Below are positions 8,741-20,681 of a DNA stretch of 64,000 nucleotides, piece after piece. The stretch covers positions 82,587 through 146,586 of the forward strand of contig NZ_RFAR01000043.1 of the NCBI RefSeq assembly GCF_003693445.1, written 5' to 3'. The notes below the pieces were generated by a model. It ran no database searches. It saw nothing but the letters and a program-made list of their open reading frames with translations, and had not been told where the DNA came from. A program made the translations under genes and the position numbers. This DNA is from Aquitalea palustris (lineage in GTDB: Bacteria > Pseudomonadota > Gammaproteobacteria > Burkholderiales > Chromobacteriaceae). Positions within the stretch are counted from its first letter, which is position 1; the number at the start of each line of letters is the position of its first letter.

Positions 8741-10500
8741 CAGAATGCCAGCCCCAGGCTCATGTTCCAGCGCAATTTGCCGTCTTTCTCGGCCTTGGCG
8801 ATATCCATCGACAAGGGCGCCACCGGACTGAGCCAGCGCAGGCCGACACCATTGGCGTGTTCCAGCTTGAAGCTCTGCCAGCTTTGGGCGGCATTACCGG
8901 CATCGTGAAACAGGGCAATGGCCCAGTCCTTGGCCACCGGAATCTGGTATTCCAGCGTGGCGGTCGCCACCACCCGCCCCCCCACCACCGCGCCGTCCGC
9001 GCCGGGCAGGCCCAGGCTCTGGTAGTCGTAACCACGCACGCTGTTCGAGCCACCGGCACGGAATAGCTGGGAAGACGGTACTTCATCGCTATCCTTGGCC
9101 CACACCTGCCCCAGCTCCAGCCGGGTCAGCAAGGTGCCGTATTTGGGCCAGGGACTCCAGTAACTCACGCCACGGGCATAGCCGCGTACAAAGCTGGTGG
9201 TGGACAGCAAGGCGCCCAGCGTGCTGGACAGCGACACATCCAGCAGCGTGCCGGAGCGCGGGCGCAGCGGGTCGTCCACATCGCGCCGCGTCCAGCCGAA
9301 TACCCCGAGCAGGGCCCGGGTATTGTTGCTGGGCGTGTTGCCGATGGTTTCCTTTTCCTGGATGAATTCCACCCCGAAGCGGGCATTGATCTTGTCATGC
9401 GAACGGATGCGCCAGGCACCGGCATCCACGGTGGTGGTTTTCACCCCCTGGATATCGGTTTCCTTGAACGAGGAGGTAATCGAGTGCGAATAGCCGTTGG
9501 CCTGGCGCGGGAAACCCAGACCGAAGCTGAGATTGCGGTCGCTGTTTTTCCAGTCCAGCAAGGCCGAGCCGGTCCAGCCTTTGCCAAACAGATTGTAATA
9601 GTCGTAACCGATACGCGTACCCGGGCCATCTTCGGAGTCGTAGGTCAGGCCCAGCTCCAGCTTCTGCTTGGGGAATTCGGTGAGGCTGACTTCCACCGGC
9701 ACTTCGTTATCGCTGATGCGGGCCATGTCGGCACTGACCACCACGCCGGAGTAATGCGGTGACTGCTCCAGCGCCGACTGGTAATCCAGCAGCTTTTTTT
9801 GCTGATAGGGATCGCCCTGGCGGAAATCGGCCAGCCCGGTGGCCACGCTCAGCGGATAGCGCTGGTTGCCGCTGATATGGGTGGGACCGAAGCTAATCTG
9901 CGGCCCGCTGTCCACCTGCACCAGCAACTGGCCGCGATGGGTTTGCGGGTCGATGTCGGCCTGGCTTTTGACAATGCGGGCCAGCGGAAAACGGTCGATG
10001 GTGAGCAGGCGCAAGATGGCACGCTTGCTGCTGCTCCAGTCGTCCTGGCGGTAGGGGGCGCCCATCGGCAGCGCCCAGGCCTCCAGCACGGCGGCCAGCC
10101 TTTGCTGATAATCCGCCTGCTGGCGAATCGGGCCGTTCAGCTGCAGGGTGACATCGTCGATGATGACCGGCTCACCGGCCTCTACCTTGAGCACATAATG
10201 CTGCGCCCCCTGCTCTTCCACACGGATGCGGGCAGAAAAATACCCCTCGGTTTCCAGCAGCGCCTGCGCGGCGGAGGGGGTTTCCTTGATGATGGCCTGC
10301 AGCTGGAAATCGTCCAGATCCGCATCATTGCGGGCGGAAATCAGCTCCAGATGGTCATTGAGCAGGCTAGCGAGTGCCGCCGGGGCCTCCACACTGACGG
10401 TGTAATCGACTTTAGCCCAGGCCGGTGCAGCGCACAGGGCGAGGGCAAAAGCGGATGACAAGGCAAGGGGATAGGTGCGTGGCAGCATGTCGACATTCAT
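8740..10500 (-). CDS. tamA: TamA, Omp85-family outer-membrane protein
   Basis: An Omp85 protein with N-terminal POTRA domains and a C-terminal 16-strand barrel ending in a typical outer-membrane phenylalanine (LGLAF). The ATG at 10500 was chosen because it gives a clear signal peptide with cleavage after CAAPAWA and a 586-residue protein near family size. The frame stays open for another 121 codons upstream, but that part runs through the lpdA terminator and into lpdA itself and has no similarity to a TamA N-terminus. Partner of TamB in the next gene. Confidence 0.94.
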   Translation of the reverse strand: MNVDMLPRTYPLALSSAFALALCAAPAWAKVDYTVSVEAPAALASLLNDHLELISARNDADLDDFQLQAIIKETPSAAQALLETEGYFSARIRVEEQGAQHYVLKVEAGEPVIIDDVTLQLNGPIRQQADYQQRLAAVLEAWALPMGAPYRQDDWSSSKRAILRLLTIDRFPLARIVKSQADIDPQTHRGQLLVQVDSGPQISFGPTHISGNQRYPLSVATGLADFRQGDPYQQKKLLDYQSALEQSPHYSGVVVSADMARISDNEVPVEVSLTEFPKQKLELGLTYDSEDGPGTRIGYDYYNLFGKGWTGSALLDWKNSDRNLSFGLGFPRQANGYSHSITSSFKETDIQGVKTTTVDAGAWRIRSHDKINARFGVEFIQEKETIGNTPSNNTRALLGVFGWTRRDVDDPLRPRSGTLLDVSLSSTLGALLSTTSFVRGYARGVSYWSPWPKYGTLLTRLELGQVWAKDSDEVPSSQLFRAGGSNSVRGYDYQSLGLPGADGAVVGGRVVATATLEYQIPVAKDWAIALFHDAGNAAQSWQSFKLEHANGVGLRWLSPVAPLSMDIAKAEKDGKLRWNMSLGLAF

Positions 10501-10597
10501 CAGGAGTCCGACTGATGGTAGCGAAACTGGTTCAGTCTGGCGAGGAATGTCGGCAGCAAGGCAATAGGCAACCGTACATGCAGCTGGGCTGCCGGCA

Positions 10598-10621
10598 TAA
10601 AAAAAGGCGGAATATTCCGCC
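10598..10621 (-). terminator. Intrinsic terminator after lpdA
   Basis: Self-complementary 16-mer GGCGGAATATTCCGCC (10606-10621) followed on the minus strand by seven or more T. It lies about 90 bases after the lpdA stop and separates the pyruvate dehydrogenase operon from tamA. Confidence 0.85.
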
Positions 10622-10708
10622 ACAAGACTGAGAGAGATACGACACGACCCGCCAGCGGCGGGTCGGGACTGCAGGCTGCCTGCCCGGCAGGGTGGCCGGG
10701 CTGGCGGC

Positions 10709-12508
10709 TTACTTCTTGCGCTGCGGCGGCAAGTCGGTGCAGCTACCTTCGAACACTTCGGCAGCCATGCCGATGGATTCGCCCATGGTCGGGTGCGGGT
10801 GAATGGTCTTGGCGATGTCTTCGGCATCGCAGCCCATTTCAATCGCCAGGCAGATTTCACCAATCATGTCGCCGGCGTGCGGGCCGACAATGCCGCCACC
10901 GATCACCTGATGGGTAGCCGGATCGAAAATCAGCTTGGTGAAGCCTTCATCGCGACCATTGGCAATGGCGCGACCGGAAGCAGCCCACGGGAAGACGGAT
11001 TTCTCCACCTTGATGCCCTGCTTCTTGGCTTCGTCTTCGGTCATGCCTACCCAGGCTACTTCCGGATCGGTATAGGCCACGCCCGGAATCACGCGGGCAT
11101 CGAAGAAGGCCTTGTGACCGGCGCAGTTTTCCGCCGCCACGTGGCCCTCATGCACACCCTTGTGTGCCAGCATAGGCTGACCGACGATGTCGCCGATGGC
11201 GTAGATGTGCGGCACATTGGTGCGCTGCTGCTTGTCCACCGGGATGAAGCCACGGTCGGTCACCGCCACGCCAGCGTTTTCCGCTGCCAGCAGCTTGCCA
11301 TTCGGCGCACGGCCGGTGGCGTACAGCACCAGATCGTAGCGTTGCGGTTCTTTCGGGGCCTGTTCACCCTCGAAGGTAACGTACACGCCGTCTTCCTTCG
11401 GCTCGACAGCCACGGTCTTGGTGTTGAGCATGATGTTGTCGAAGCGGTGGGCATTCCACTTCTGCCATACCTTGACCAGGTCACGGTCGGCACCCTGCAT
11501 CAGGCCGTCCAGCATTTCCACCACGTCCAGGCGGGCGCCCAGCGTGGAGTACACGGTACCCATTTCCAGACCGATGATGCCGCCACCGATGATCAGCATC
11601 TTTTCCGGTACGGCTTTCAATTCCAGTGCGCCGGTGGAGTCCACCACACGCGGATCATCCGGGATGAACGGCAGTTTCACCACGCGCGAACCGGCGGCGA
11701 TGATGGCATTGCTGAACTTGACGATGGTTTTCTCGCCGGATTCTTCACGGCCATTGCCGGTAGTCACCGACACTTCCAGATGATGCGGGTCGATGAAACG
11801 GCCATTACCGCGCACGATCTGCACCTTGCGCGCCTTGGCCATACCGGCCAGGCCACCAGTCAGCTTGCCGATGACCTTTTCCTTGTAGCCGCGCAGCAGA
11901 TCAATATCCACTTCCGGTTTGCCGAACTTGATGCCGTTGGCCGCCAGATGGCTGACTTCGTCGATCACCGCAGCATTGTGCAGCAGGGCCTTGGACGGAA
12001 TGCAGCCCACGTTCAGGCACACGCCACCCAGGGTGGAGTAACGTTCGACGATGACCACTTTCTGGCCCAGATCGGCAGCGCGGAAGGCGGCGGAATAGCC
12101 ACCAGGGCCACCGCCCAGTACCATCACGTCGCATTCGATATCGGCACCGCCGCCATGGCTGGCGGCTACCGGGGCTGCTTGCGGGGCGAAACCGGCATCG
12201 GTATGGGCAGAGGCCACACCGGTGGTTTCCAGCGGCTTGGCTTCTGCCGGGGCAGCGCTGGCGGCGGCAGCGGCTTCGACGATGACGATCACGTCGCCTT
12301 CGCTCACTTTGCTGCCCACGGCCACTTTGACTTCCTTCACCACGCCAGCGGTTTCCGCCGGCACTTCCATGGTGGCCTTGTCGGTTTCCAGAGTGATGAG
12401 GCTGTCGTCCTTGCTCACCACATCGCCCGGCTTCACGAAGACTTCGATCACGTCCACATTGCTGTGGCCGCCGATATCCGGGACTTTCAGTTCAATCAGA
12501 TTGCTCAT
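10709..12508 (-). CDS. lpdA: Dihydrolipoamide dehydrogenase (E3) with N-terminal lipoyl domain
   Basis: E3 of the pyruvate dehydrogenase complex, 599 residues, reoxidising dihydrolipoyl groups with NAD+. An N-terminal lipoyl domain (residues 1-80, DKA with lipoyl-lysine K44) is joined by an Ala/Pro linker to the flavoprotein. FAD motif GGGPGG starts near 132, the redox pair is C164/C169 in GGVCLNVGCIPSK, the NAD motif is GGGIIGLE, and the catalytic HPHPTMGE is near the C-terminus. E3 with a fused lipoyl domain is known in Neisseria and some other betaproteobacteria. Third gene after aceE-aceF. Confidence 0.97.
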   Translation of the reverse strand: MSNLIELKVPDIGGHSNVDVIEVFVKPGDVVSKDDSLITLETDKATMEVPAETAGVVKEVKVAVGSKVSEGDVIVIVEAAAAASAAPAEAKPLETTGVASAHTDAGFAPQAAPVAASHGGGADIECDVMVLGGGPGGYSAAFRAADLGQKVVIVERYSTLGGVCLNVGCIPSKALLHNAAVIDEVSHLAANGIKFGKPEVDIDLLRGYKEKVIGKLTGGLAGMAKARKVQIVRGNGRFIDPHHLEVSVTTGNGREESGEKTIVKFSNAIIAAGSRVVKLPFIPDDPRVVDSTGALELKAVPEKMLIIGGGIIGLEMGTVYSTLGARLDVVEMLDGLMQGADRDLVKVWQKWNAHRFDNIMLNTKTVAVEPKEDGVYVTFEGEQAPKEPQRYDLVLYATGRAPNGKLLAAENAGVAVTDRGFIPVDKQQRTNVPHIYAIGDIVGQPMLAHKGVHEGHVAAENCAGHKAFFDARVIPGVAYTDPEVAWVGMTEDEAKKQGIKVEKSVFPWAASGRAIANGRDEGFTKLIFDPATHQVIGGGIVGPHAGDMIGEICLAIEMGCDAEDIAKTIHPHPTMGESIGMAAEVFEGSCTDLPPQRKK

Positions 12509-12515
12509 GGCGTTT

Positions 12516-12635
12516 GGGAGTGGGGAATGGGGAGTAGAGAGTTACTCCGTCCGCCATCCACCACCCACTTCCTTTATCAGTTCGTTTTCCCGATGGGGAG
12601 GGCCTGCCTTGCAGCAGACACCATTCCCCACTCCC
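12516..12635. repeat. Inverted repeat in the aceF-lpdA gap
   Basis: GGGAGTGGGGAATGG at 12516-12530 and its exact complement at 12621-12635, enclosing 90 bases. The arms are strongly purine/pyrimidine biased and unlike the coding sequence around them. In mRNA this would form a large stem-loop between two cotranscribed genes; it may affect stability or E2:E3 ratio, or be a small mobile repeat. Confidence 0.6.
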
Positions 12636-12646
12636 TACTCACGATT

Positions 12647-14287
12647 TCACAGGATCAGGCGACGCACGTCGGACAGCAGCTTGCCCAGATGCACGGTGAA
12701 GCGTGCGGCAGCCGCGCCGTCGATCACGCGGTGATCGAAGGACAGCGACAGCGGGCACATCAGGCGCGGTGCGAATTCCTTGCCGTTCCATACCGGCTTG
12801 ATCTGGCTCTTGCACACACCCAGGATGGCCACTTCCGGCGCATTCACGATAGGCGTGAAGCTGCTGCCACCAATGCCACCCAGGCTGGAGATGGTGAAGG
12901 TGGCGCCTTGCATATCGGTCGGCTTGAGCTTGCCTTCGCGGGCTTGCAGCGACAGGTCGGTCAGTTCCTTGGCGATCTGCTTGATGCCTTTCTGGTTGAC
13001 ATTCTTGATGACCGGTACTACCAGACCGTTCGGCGTATCAGCGGCAAAGCCGATGTGGTAGTACTGCTTGAGCACCAGATTGTCGCCATCCAGCGAGCTG
13101 TTGAAATTGGGGAAAGCCTTGAGCGCTTCGGCAGCGGCCTTGATGATGAAGGCCAGCGGCGAAATCTTCAGGCCGGACTTTTCCCATTCCTTGCCGATGG
13201 TCTTGCGGAAGTCTTCCAGCTCGGTGATGTCGCACTCGTCGTTGAACGTCACATGCGGGATCATCACCCAGTTGCGGCTGAGGTTGGCACCGGAAATCTT
13301 CTGGATGCGCGACAGCGGCTTGGTTTCGATCGGGCCGAACTTGGCGAAGTCCACCTTCGGCCACGGCAGCAGGTCCAGACCCACGCCAGAGCCAGCAGCG
13401 GCAACCGGTGCAGCGGCAACCGGGTTTTGCAGCACGCCCTTCACAAAGGCCTTCACGTCGGCATCGATGATGCGACCCTTGCGGCCCGTACCCTTGACGC
13501 GGCCCAGGTCCACGCCCAGTTCGCGCGCCAGACGGCGTACCGACGGACCCGCGTGGGCTTTGGAGAAGCTGGCTTCGTTGATGGCAGGCAGGCTGGCGCT
13601 GGCGGCAACCGGGGCAACGGCAGCAGGCGCAGCGGCAACAGGTGCCGGAGCGGGCGCAGCAGCCGGAGCCGGTGCTGCAGCAGGAGCGGCCACCGGTGCA
13701 ACGGCAACAGCGCCTTCCACTACCACGATCAGGTCACCCTGGCTTACCTTGCTACCAACGGCAACCTTGACTTCCAACACCTTGCCCGCAGCAGTGGCTG
13801 GCACTTCCATGGTGGCCTTGTCGGTTTCCAGCGTGATCAGCGAGTCGTCCACGCTGATGACATCGCCTACCTTGACCGAGACTTCGATCACATCCACACC
13901 ATTGTGGCCACCGATATCCGGCACCACGATATCGATACGACCACTGGCTGCCGGGGCGGCAGGCGCGGCAGCAACAGCCGCAACCGGGGCTGCAACAGGA
14001 GCAGCTACAGCTACAGCTGCTGCCGGAGCCGGAGCAGCTGCGCTGGCGCCCACTTCGATAATGGCGATGACGTCGCCTTCGGAAATCTTGCCACCCACGA
14101 CGGCTTTCACTTCCTTGATCACACCAGCCGCTTCGGCCGGCACTTCCATGGTGGCCTTGTCGGTTTCCAGGGTGATCAGCGAGTCGTCCACCGCCACGGT
14201 CTGACCGGCGGTGATGAACACTTCGATAATGTCTACATTGCTGTGCCCACCGATGTCGGGCACTTTCAGTTCGATCAGATTGCTCAT
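12647..14287 (-). CDS. aceF: Dihydrolipoamide acetyltransferase (E2), two lipoyl domains
   Basis: Core of the pyruvate dehydrogenase complex, 546 residues, moving acetyl groups to CoA. Two lipoyl domains (lysines K44 and K157 in DKATMEVP) are separated by Ala/Pro/Val linkers, followed by the E1/E3-binding domain (GPSVRRLARELGVDL, about residues 245-280) and the catalytic trimer domain with the HxxxDG active site near residue 519 (FDHRVIDG). Start ATG at 14287 with GGAAAG upstream; the longer frame adds 13 non-conserved residues. Two lipoyl domains is one fewer than in E. coli. Confidence 0.97.
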   Translation of the reverse strand: MSNLIELKVPDIGGHSNVDIIEVFITAGQTVAVDDSLITLETDKATMEVPAEAAGVIKEVKAVVGGKISEGDVIAIIEVGASAAAPAPAAAVAVAAPVAAPVAAVAAAPAAPAASGRIDIVVPDIGGHNGVDVIEVSVKVGDVISVDDSLITLETDKATMEVPATAAGKVLEVKVAVGSKVSQGDLIVVVEGAVAVAPVAAPAAAPAPAAAPAPAPVAAAPAAVAPVAASASLPAINEASFSKAHAGPSVRRLARELGVDLGRVKGTGRKGRIIDADVKAFVKGVLQNPVAAAPVAAAGSGVGLDLLPWPKVDFAKFGPIETKPLSRIQKISGANLSRNWVMIPHVTFNDECDITELEDFRKTIGKEWEKSGLKISPLAFIIKAAAEALKAFPNFNSSLDGDNLVLKQYYHIGFAADTPNGLVVPVIKNVNQKGIKQIAKELTDLSLQAREGKLKPTDMQGATFTISSLGGIGGSSFTPIVNAPEVAILGVCKSQIKPVWNGKEFAPRLMCPLSLSFDHRVIDGAAAARFTVHLGKLLSDVRRLIL

Positions 14288-14298
14288 GAGCTTTCCAT

Positions 14299-14387
14299 CC
14301 GTAGGGCGGCGGCACCGGTGCGGCACCCCCGCCGATATTCGGCTACGTTGCGGAGTCCGCCGCGCTGCTGCACTGCGGACTCCCTAC
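14299..14387. repeat. REP-like structured element in the aceE-aceF gap
   Basis: An outer inverted pair GTAGGG (14299-14304) and CCCTAC (14382-14387) encloses an inner perfect 9-bp pair GGAGTCCGC (14352-14360) and GCGGACTCC (14375-14383), plus GC-rich self-complementary stretches. The general form, GTAGGGCGGC opening and CCCTAC closing, resembles extragenic palindromes. It fills most of the 128-bp space between aceE and aceF. Confidence 0.5.
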
Positions 14388-14415
14388 CTCAAGCTTGGCC
14401 GTATCCGGCCCGGCC

Positions 14416-17079
<2,664 letters not shown>

Positions 17080-17383
17080 ATCTCATCCTCACATCGGGGG
17101 TGACCGGGGCAGGGATCAAGTCCATGCCCACTTTATTGTGTTACCGGATCGAAAACGAAAAAACGAACCGGACTCGTTGGAGACAGATTATAAACGATCA
17201 CTTTCGCAATAAAAATGTTCATTTATGAAAAGCTCTTCTGGTGTTGCGGAGTGTATAGTTTCAGGAGGCGACAACGGAATAGGCAATTAGGGTTATCACT
17301 CAATATTTGCTCCGTTTATCAGTATATTGCGCTGCATCATGTTGTTTTTTTGCGATACGGCGTCATGCAGTCGCAACTCCTGT
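17080..17383. other. Gap between bepA and aceE
   Basis: A 304-bp AT-richer intergenic region that should hold the aceE promoter. On the minus strand TATAAT lies at 17192-17187, about 110 bases before the aceE ATG, with no good -35 match at standard spacing. A run of T follows a weak hairpin in the presumed leader. No conserved short frame, tRNA or strong terminator after bepA was recognised. Confidence 0.5.
17187..17192 (-). promoter_or_regulatory. Candidate -10 of the aceE promoter
   Basis: Perfect TATAAT on the minus strand in the only long AT-rich region upstream of aceE. The -35 box is not convincing, so an activator-dependent promoter or another start site is possible. Confidence 0.35.
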
Positions 17384-18835
17384 TTACTTCCCCGAGTCCT
17401 TCTTTTCTTCTTTCAGCATTTTTTCAACTTCGCGCATGCGCGCTTCGATGGAAGACCGCTGATAGAAGTCATCGCCCTTGGCTTGCGCGGCAAACTGGAA
17501 CTGCTCCAGAGCGGCCTCATAGCGCCGCTCGAAGTAGAAGGCATTGCCCAGAGCTGCGTGATAGCGCTGGGCATCCTTGTCTGCAAACAACCGGGCCTCG
17601 CTGCGATACAGTGTGGCTTCTCGCGGATAGCGGCTTTGCAGCTGGCGCAGCAAAGCCTGTGCTGCCATGCGGTTGCCACTATCTATAAGGACATCCAGTT
17701 CGGCCAATTGCAAGGGCTGGCTGTCTTTGAACTGTGCCTGTCCACGGCGCAAGCTGGCCAGGGCAGCATTCCAGTCGCCACTCTCGCGGGCGATGGCCGC
17801 CTCCTGCCCGAATAGCATGGGATCAGCCGGCAAGCGGCTTTCTGCCTTGGCCAGTGCACTGCGTGCGGCCGGCAACTGGTGGCTGGCCAGTTGCGCGCGC
17901 GACATCCCGTACCATGTAGCCCCCTCATTGAGATACTGGCCTTTTTCCAGCATGGTCTGGTAATAGCCCACCGCCTCATCCGGCGACATGGTCATGACAC
18001 GCAGTTTTTCCCGTACCAGCAGGTAGGCGGTGCTGTCGGCCTTCATTTTCACCGGGTACTCCAGTGCGCGATTCTGCGCCTCGCTGATACGTTGCGAAGT
18101 CACCGGATGGGTACGCAAAAAGGCATAGGCATTGTTGTCGCTATAGCGGTTGGCCGCATCCAGCCGCTGGAAGAAAGCCGGCATGGCGCGCACGTCAAAA
18201 CCGCCCTGGGCCAGGTATTGCATGCCCACCCGATCCGCTTCGCGTTCGAAATCGCGCGAGAATGACAGCTGGTTGGATATCTGCAAGCCCAATCCGGCGG
18301 ACAAGGTGCCGATGGAGGCCTGGCCACCGCCAGCACGCGATGCCAGTACCGCGGCCAGCACTGTCCCCAGCAGCAGCAAGGGGCTGGTGGCGTCGCTGAC
18401 GGCCTTCATGCGTGCGATATGGCGCTGGGTGATGTGGGCGGTTTCATGCCCCACCACCGATGCCAGCTCGCCCTCGCTCTGAGTGCCGACCAACAGGCCG
18501 CTATTGATGCCGACATAGCCGCCGGGCATGGCAAAGGCGTTGATCTGCTTGTCGTTGACGACAAAATAGGTGAGTTGCAGCCCCGGCATGCGCACCGCAG
18601 CGGACAGCCGGTGCCCCAGGACATTGATGTAGTCGTTGACCTCGGCATCCTCCACCACATCGCCGGCATCACGCATGGCGCGCATGAAATCGCGGCCGAT
18701 ACGGGCTTCGTCGGCCATCGACAAGGAAGCATCGGATATCTCGCCCAGATCAGGCAGGGAAGGCAGATCGGCATAGACTACCAGCGGTTGCAGCAGGGTC
18801 ATGGCCAGCAGGCTGGCCAGCAAGGTCTTTTTCAT
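17384..18835 (-). CDS. bepA: BepA-like periplasmic M48 metalloprotease with TPR repeats
   Basis: A 483-residue secreted zinc protease/chaperone acting on stalled outer-membrane proteins such as LptD. The start at 18835 gives a clear signal peptide (MKKTLLASLLAMTLL, cleavage near residue 22); the longer open frame upstream is not protein-like. Zinc motif HETAH at residues 130-134 and the third ligand E197 in FEREADR are intact. The C-terminal half is helical and TPR-like, ending in a charged tail. Monocistronic; same general function as the nearby tamAB genes but separated from them by the pdh operon. Confidence 0.92.
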   Translation of the reverse strand: MKKTLLASLLAMTLLQPLVVYADLPSLPDLGEISDASLSMADEARIGRDFMRAMRDAGDVVEDAEVNDYINVLGHRLSAAVRMPGLQLTYFVVNDKQINAFAMPGGYVGINSGLLVGTQSEGELASVVGHETAHITQRHIARMKAVSDATSPLLLLGTVLAAVLASRAGGGQASIGTLSAGLGLQISNQLSFSRDFEREADRVGMQYLAQGGFDVRAMPAFFQRLDAANRYSDNNAYAFLRTHPVTSQRISEAQNRALEYPVKMKADSTAYLLVREKLRVMTMSPDEAVGYYQTMLEKGQYLNEGATWYGMSRAQLASHQLPAARSALAKAESRLPADPMLFGQEAAIARESGDWNAALASLRRGQAQFKDSQPLQLAELDVLIDSGNRMAAQALLRQLQSRYPREATLYRSEARLFADKDAQRYHAALGNAFYFERRYEAALEQFQFAAQAKGDDFYQRSSIEARMREVEKMLKEEKKDSGK

Positions 18836-18971
18836 CTTTGGTGTGAGCGGGCAGCGTCGATTTGGTTGCATGCCGGCCGGCAAGGCGGCCAGCGCCGGAA
18901 ACAGCCACAGCATAGCCGCCCCATACCGTGCGGACCAGCACCAAGACGCGGCATCCTGCCAGGAGAGTTGT

Positions 18972-20681
18972 TTAGATATGATAATCCGGCAAGCCTGCCA
19001 GACTTTGCCAGGCGGCCTGTGTCGACAGATGTACCCGACCGGCAAAGCGCTGCCCCAGTCCGCTGCGCTGCAGGATATCCGCCACCGGCCCCTTGATTTC
19101 TGACAGATGCAGCCGCACCCCGGCCTGCTGCAAGCGCTGGTCCAGCCTCTCCAGCATCGACAAGGCGGTGGTATCCACCCGGTTGACCGCACTCATCACC
19201 AGCACCAGCTGGCGCACATGGGGCGTCTGCCCGGCTCTCTGCAGCAAGATCGTGCCAACCTGACGGGCATTGCCGAAATACAGGCTCTCATCCACCCGCA
19301 GCAGCAACACGCCGGGCAGGGTTTCCACCGCGTGACGCTGGCAGTTGCGAAAATGATGAGTACCAGGCAACCGCCCCAGCTCGGCAATATGCGGCCGGCT
19401 GCTGCGCCACAACAGTGTCGCCAGCGACACCAGCACTCCGGCCATGATGCCGCTGTCCACGCCCAGCAACAGCACCAGCGCAAAGGTCAGCAGCCAGGCC
19501 ACGGCATCGGCACGCTCGGTCAGCCAGGCACGACGCAGGCTGCCGATATCCAGCATGGCCAGCAACGCCGCAATGATGGTGGCAGCCAGTACCGGCAAGG
19601 GCAGATGCTCAAGCGCGGAAGTGGCCAGACACATCACCAGCAGCATGCCAGCAGCGGTCAGCAGCGAGGCCAACTGGGAACGGGCACCGGCCTCGGCGTT
19701 GACCACCGAACGGCTCAGCCCGCCGGTCACCGGGAAGCCGCCCACCAGCCCGGAGGCGATATTGCACAGACCCAGTGCCACCAGTTCGCGGTCGGGGTCG
19801 ACGCTATCCTGAGTGCGCGCAGCCAGCAGCTGCGCCACCGACAGGCTCTGCAGATAGTTGATGAGGGCAATGAAGAAGGCCGGCAAGGCCAGGTCGGCCA
19901 GTTGTTCCAGCCCGATGGCAGGCAGTACCAGCCGCGGCAGGCCGGCCGGCACCGGGCCGACCACCGGCACCTGCAGCGATGTGGGCAGCAGCAGGATGCC
20001 CGCCAGCATGGCCAGTACCGGAGCAGTACGCACCAAGATACCGGCGGTATCGGCCGACAGGCCCAGCCTTTGCAGCAGACTGCTCCCCCAGCGTCGCACC
20101 AGCAGCAGCCAAGCCAGGGCCAGCAGGCCCACCAACAGCGCAGCTGGTTGCCACGAGACTGGCTGATGCCACATGCCCACCAGCCATTGCGGCAGGGAGT
20201 TGCCTGGGTTGTGCAGACCGGACAGGGGGGCCAGCTGCGACAGGATGATTAACAAGGCAGAGGCGGTGGTGAAGGCAGCCAGTACCGGCTCGGACAACAG
20301 GTCGGCAATAAAGCCCAGCCGCGCCAGCCCCATCGCCAGCAGCATCAGGCCGGAGAGCAGCGCCAGCCATACCGCCAGGACCAGATAGTCGGTGGCGCCG
20401 GCATCGGCAAAGCGCGACAAGGTGGCGGCAGTCAGCAGCGAGGTCAGCGCCATCGGGCCGACCGACTGTGCCGGGCTACGACCGATAAAGGCATATACCA
20501 GCAGCGGTGCCACGCTGGCATACAAGCCAGCCTCCACCGGCAGGCCGGCAAGCAGGGCATAGGCCAGACTCTGCGGCACTAACAGCAGGGTCACCACCAC
20601 GCCAGCGGTGATATCACCCGTCAGCCAGCCACGACGATAGCCGCGGAGCCAGTCCGGCAATAGCCGGCTCAGGGCAGGCAT
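18972..20681 (-). CDS. SulP-family anion transporter with STAS domain
   Basis: A 569-residue SLC26/SulP protein: about twelve membrane segments with the family signature near the N-terminus (LVPQSLAYALLAGLPVEAGL), then a cytoplasmic STAS domain (about residues 455-560) containing SAVNRVDTTAL. Substrates of the family include sulfate, bicarbonate and C4-dicarboxylates. The start at 20681 overlaps the end of the second YeeE-like gene by 13 bases, placing it in the bigR-yeeE unit, which favours a sulfur oxyanion such as sulfate or sulfite; that is inference. Confidence 0.92.
   Translation of the reverse strand: MPALSRLLPDWLRGYRRGWLTGDITAGVVVTLLLVPQSLAYALLAGLPVEAGLYASVAPLLVYAFIGRSPAQSVGPMALTSLLTAATLSRFADAGATDYLVLAVWLALLSGLMLLAMGLARLGFIADLLSEPVLAAFTTASALLIILSQLAPLSGLHNPGNSLPQWLVGMWHQPVSWQPAALLVGLLALAWLLLVRRWGSSLLQRLGLSADTAGILVRTAPVLAMLAGILLLPTSLQVPVVGPVPAGLPRLVLPAIGLEQLADLALPAFFIALINYLQSLSVAQLLAARTQDSVDPDRELVALGLCNIASGLVGGFPVTGGLSRSVVNAEAGARSQLASLLTAAGMLLVMCLATSALEHLPLPVLAATIIAALLAMLDIGSLRRAWLTERADAVAWLLTFALVLLLGVDSGIMAGVLVSLATLLWRSSRPHIAELGRLPGTHHFRNCQRHAVETLPGVLLLRVDESLYFGNARQVGTILLQRAGQTPHVRQLVLVMSAVNRVDTTALSMLERLDQRLQQAGVRLHLSEIKGPVADILQRSGLGQRFAGRVHLSTQAAWQSLAGLPDYHI

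Noticed and set aside
10501..10863. N-terminal extension of TamA by 121 residues.
   Set aside because: It would run through the lpdA terminator and into lpdA, and would bury the signal peptide.
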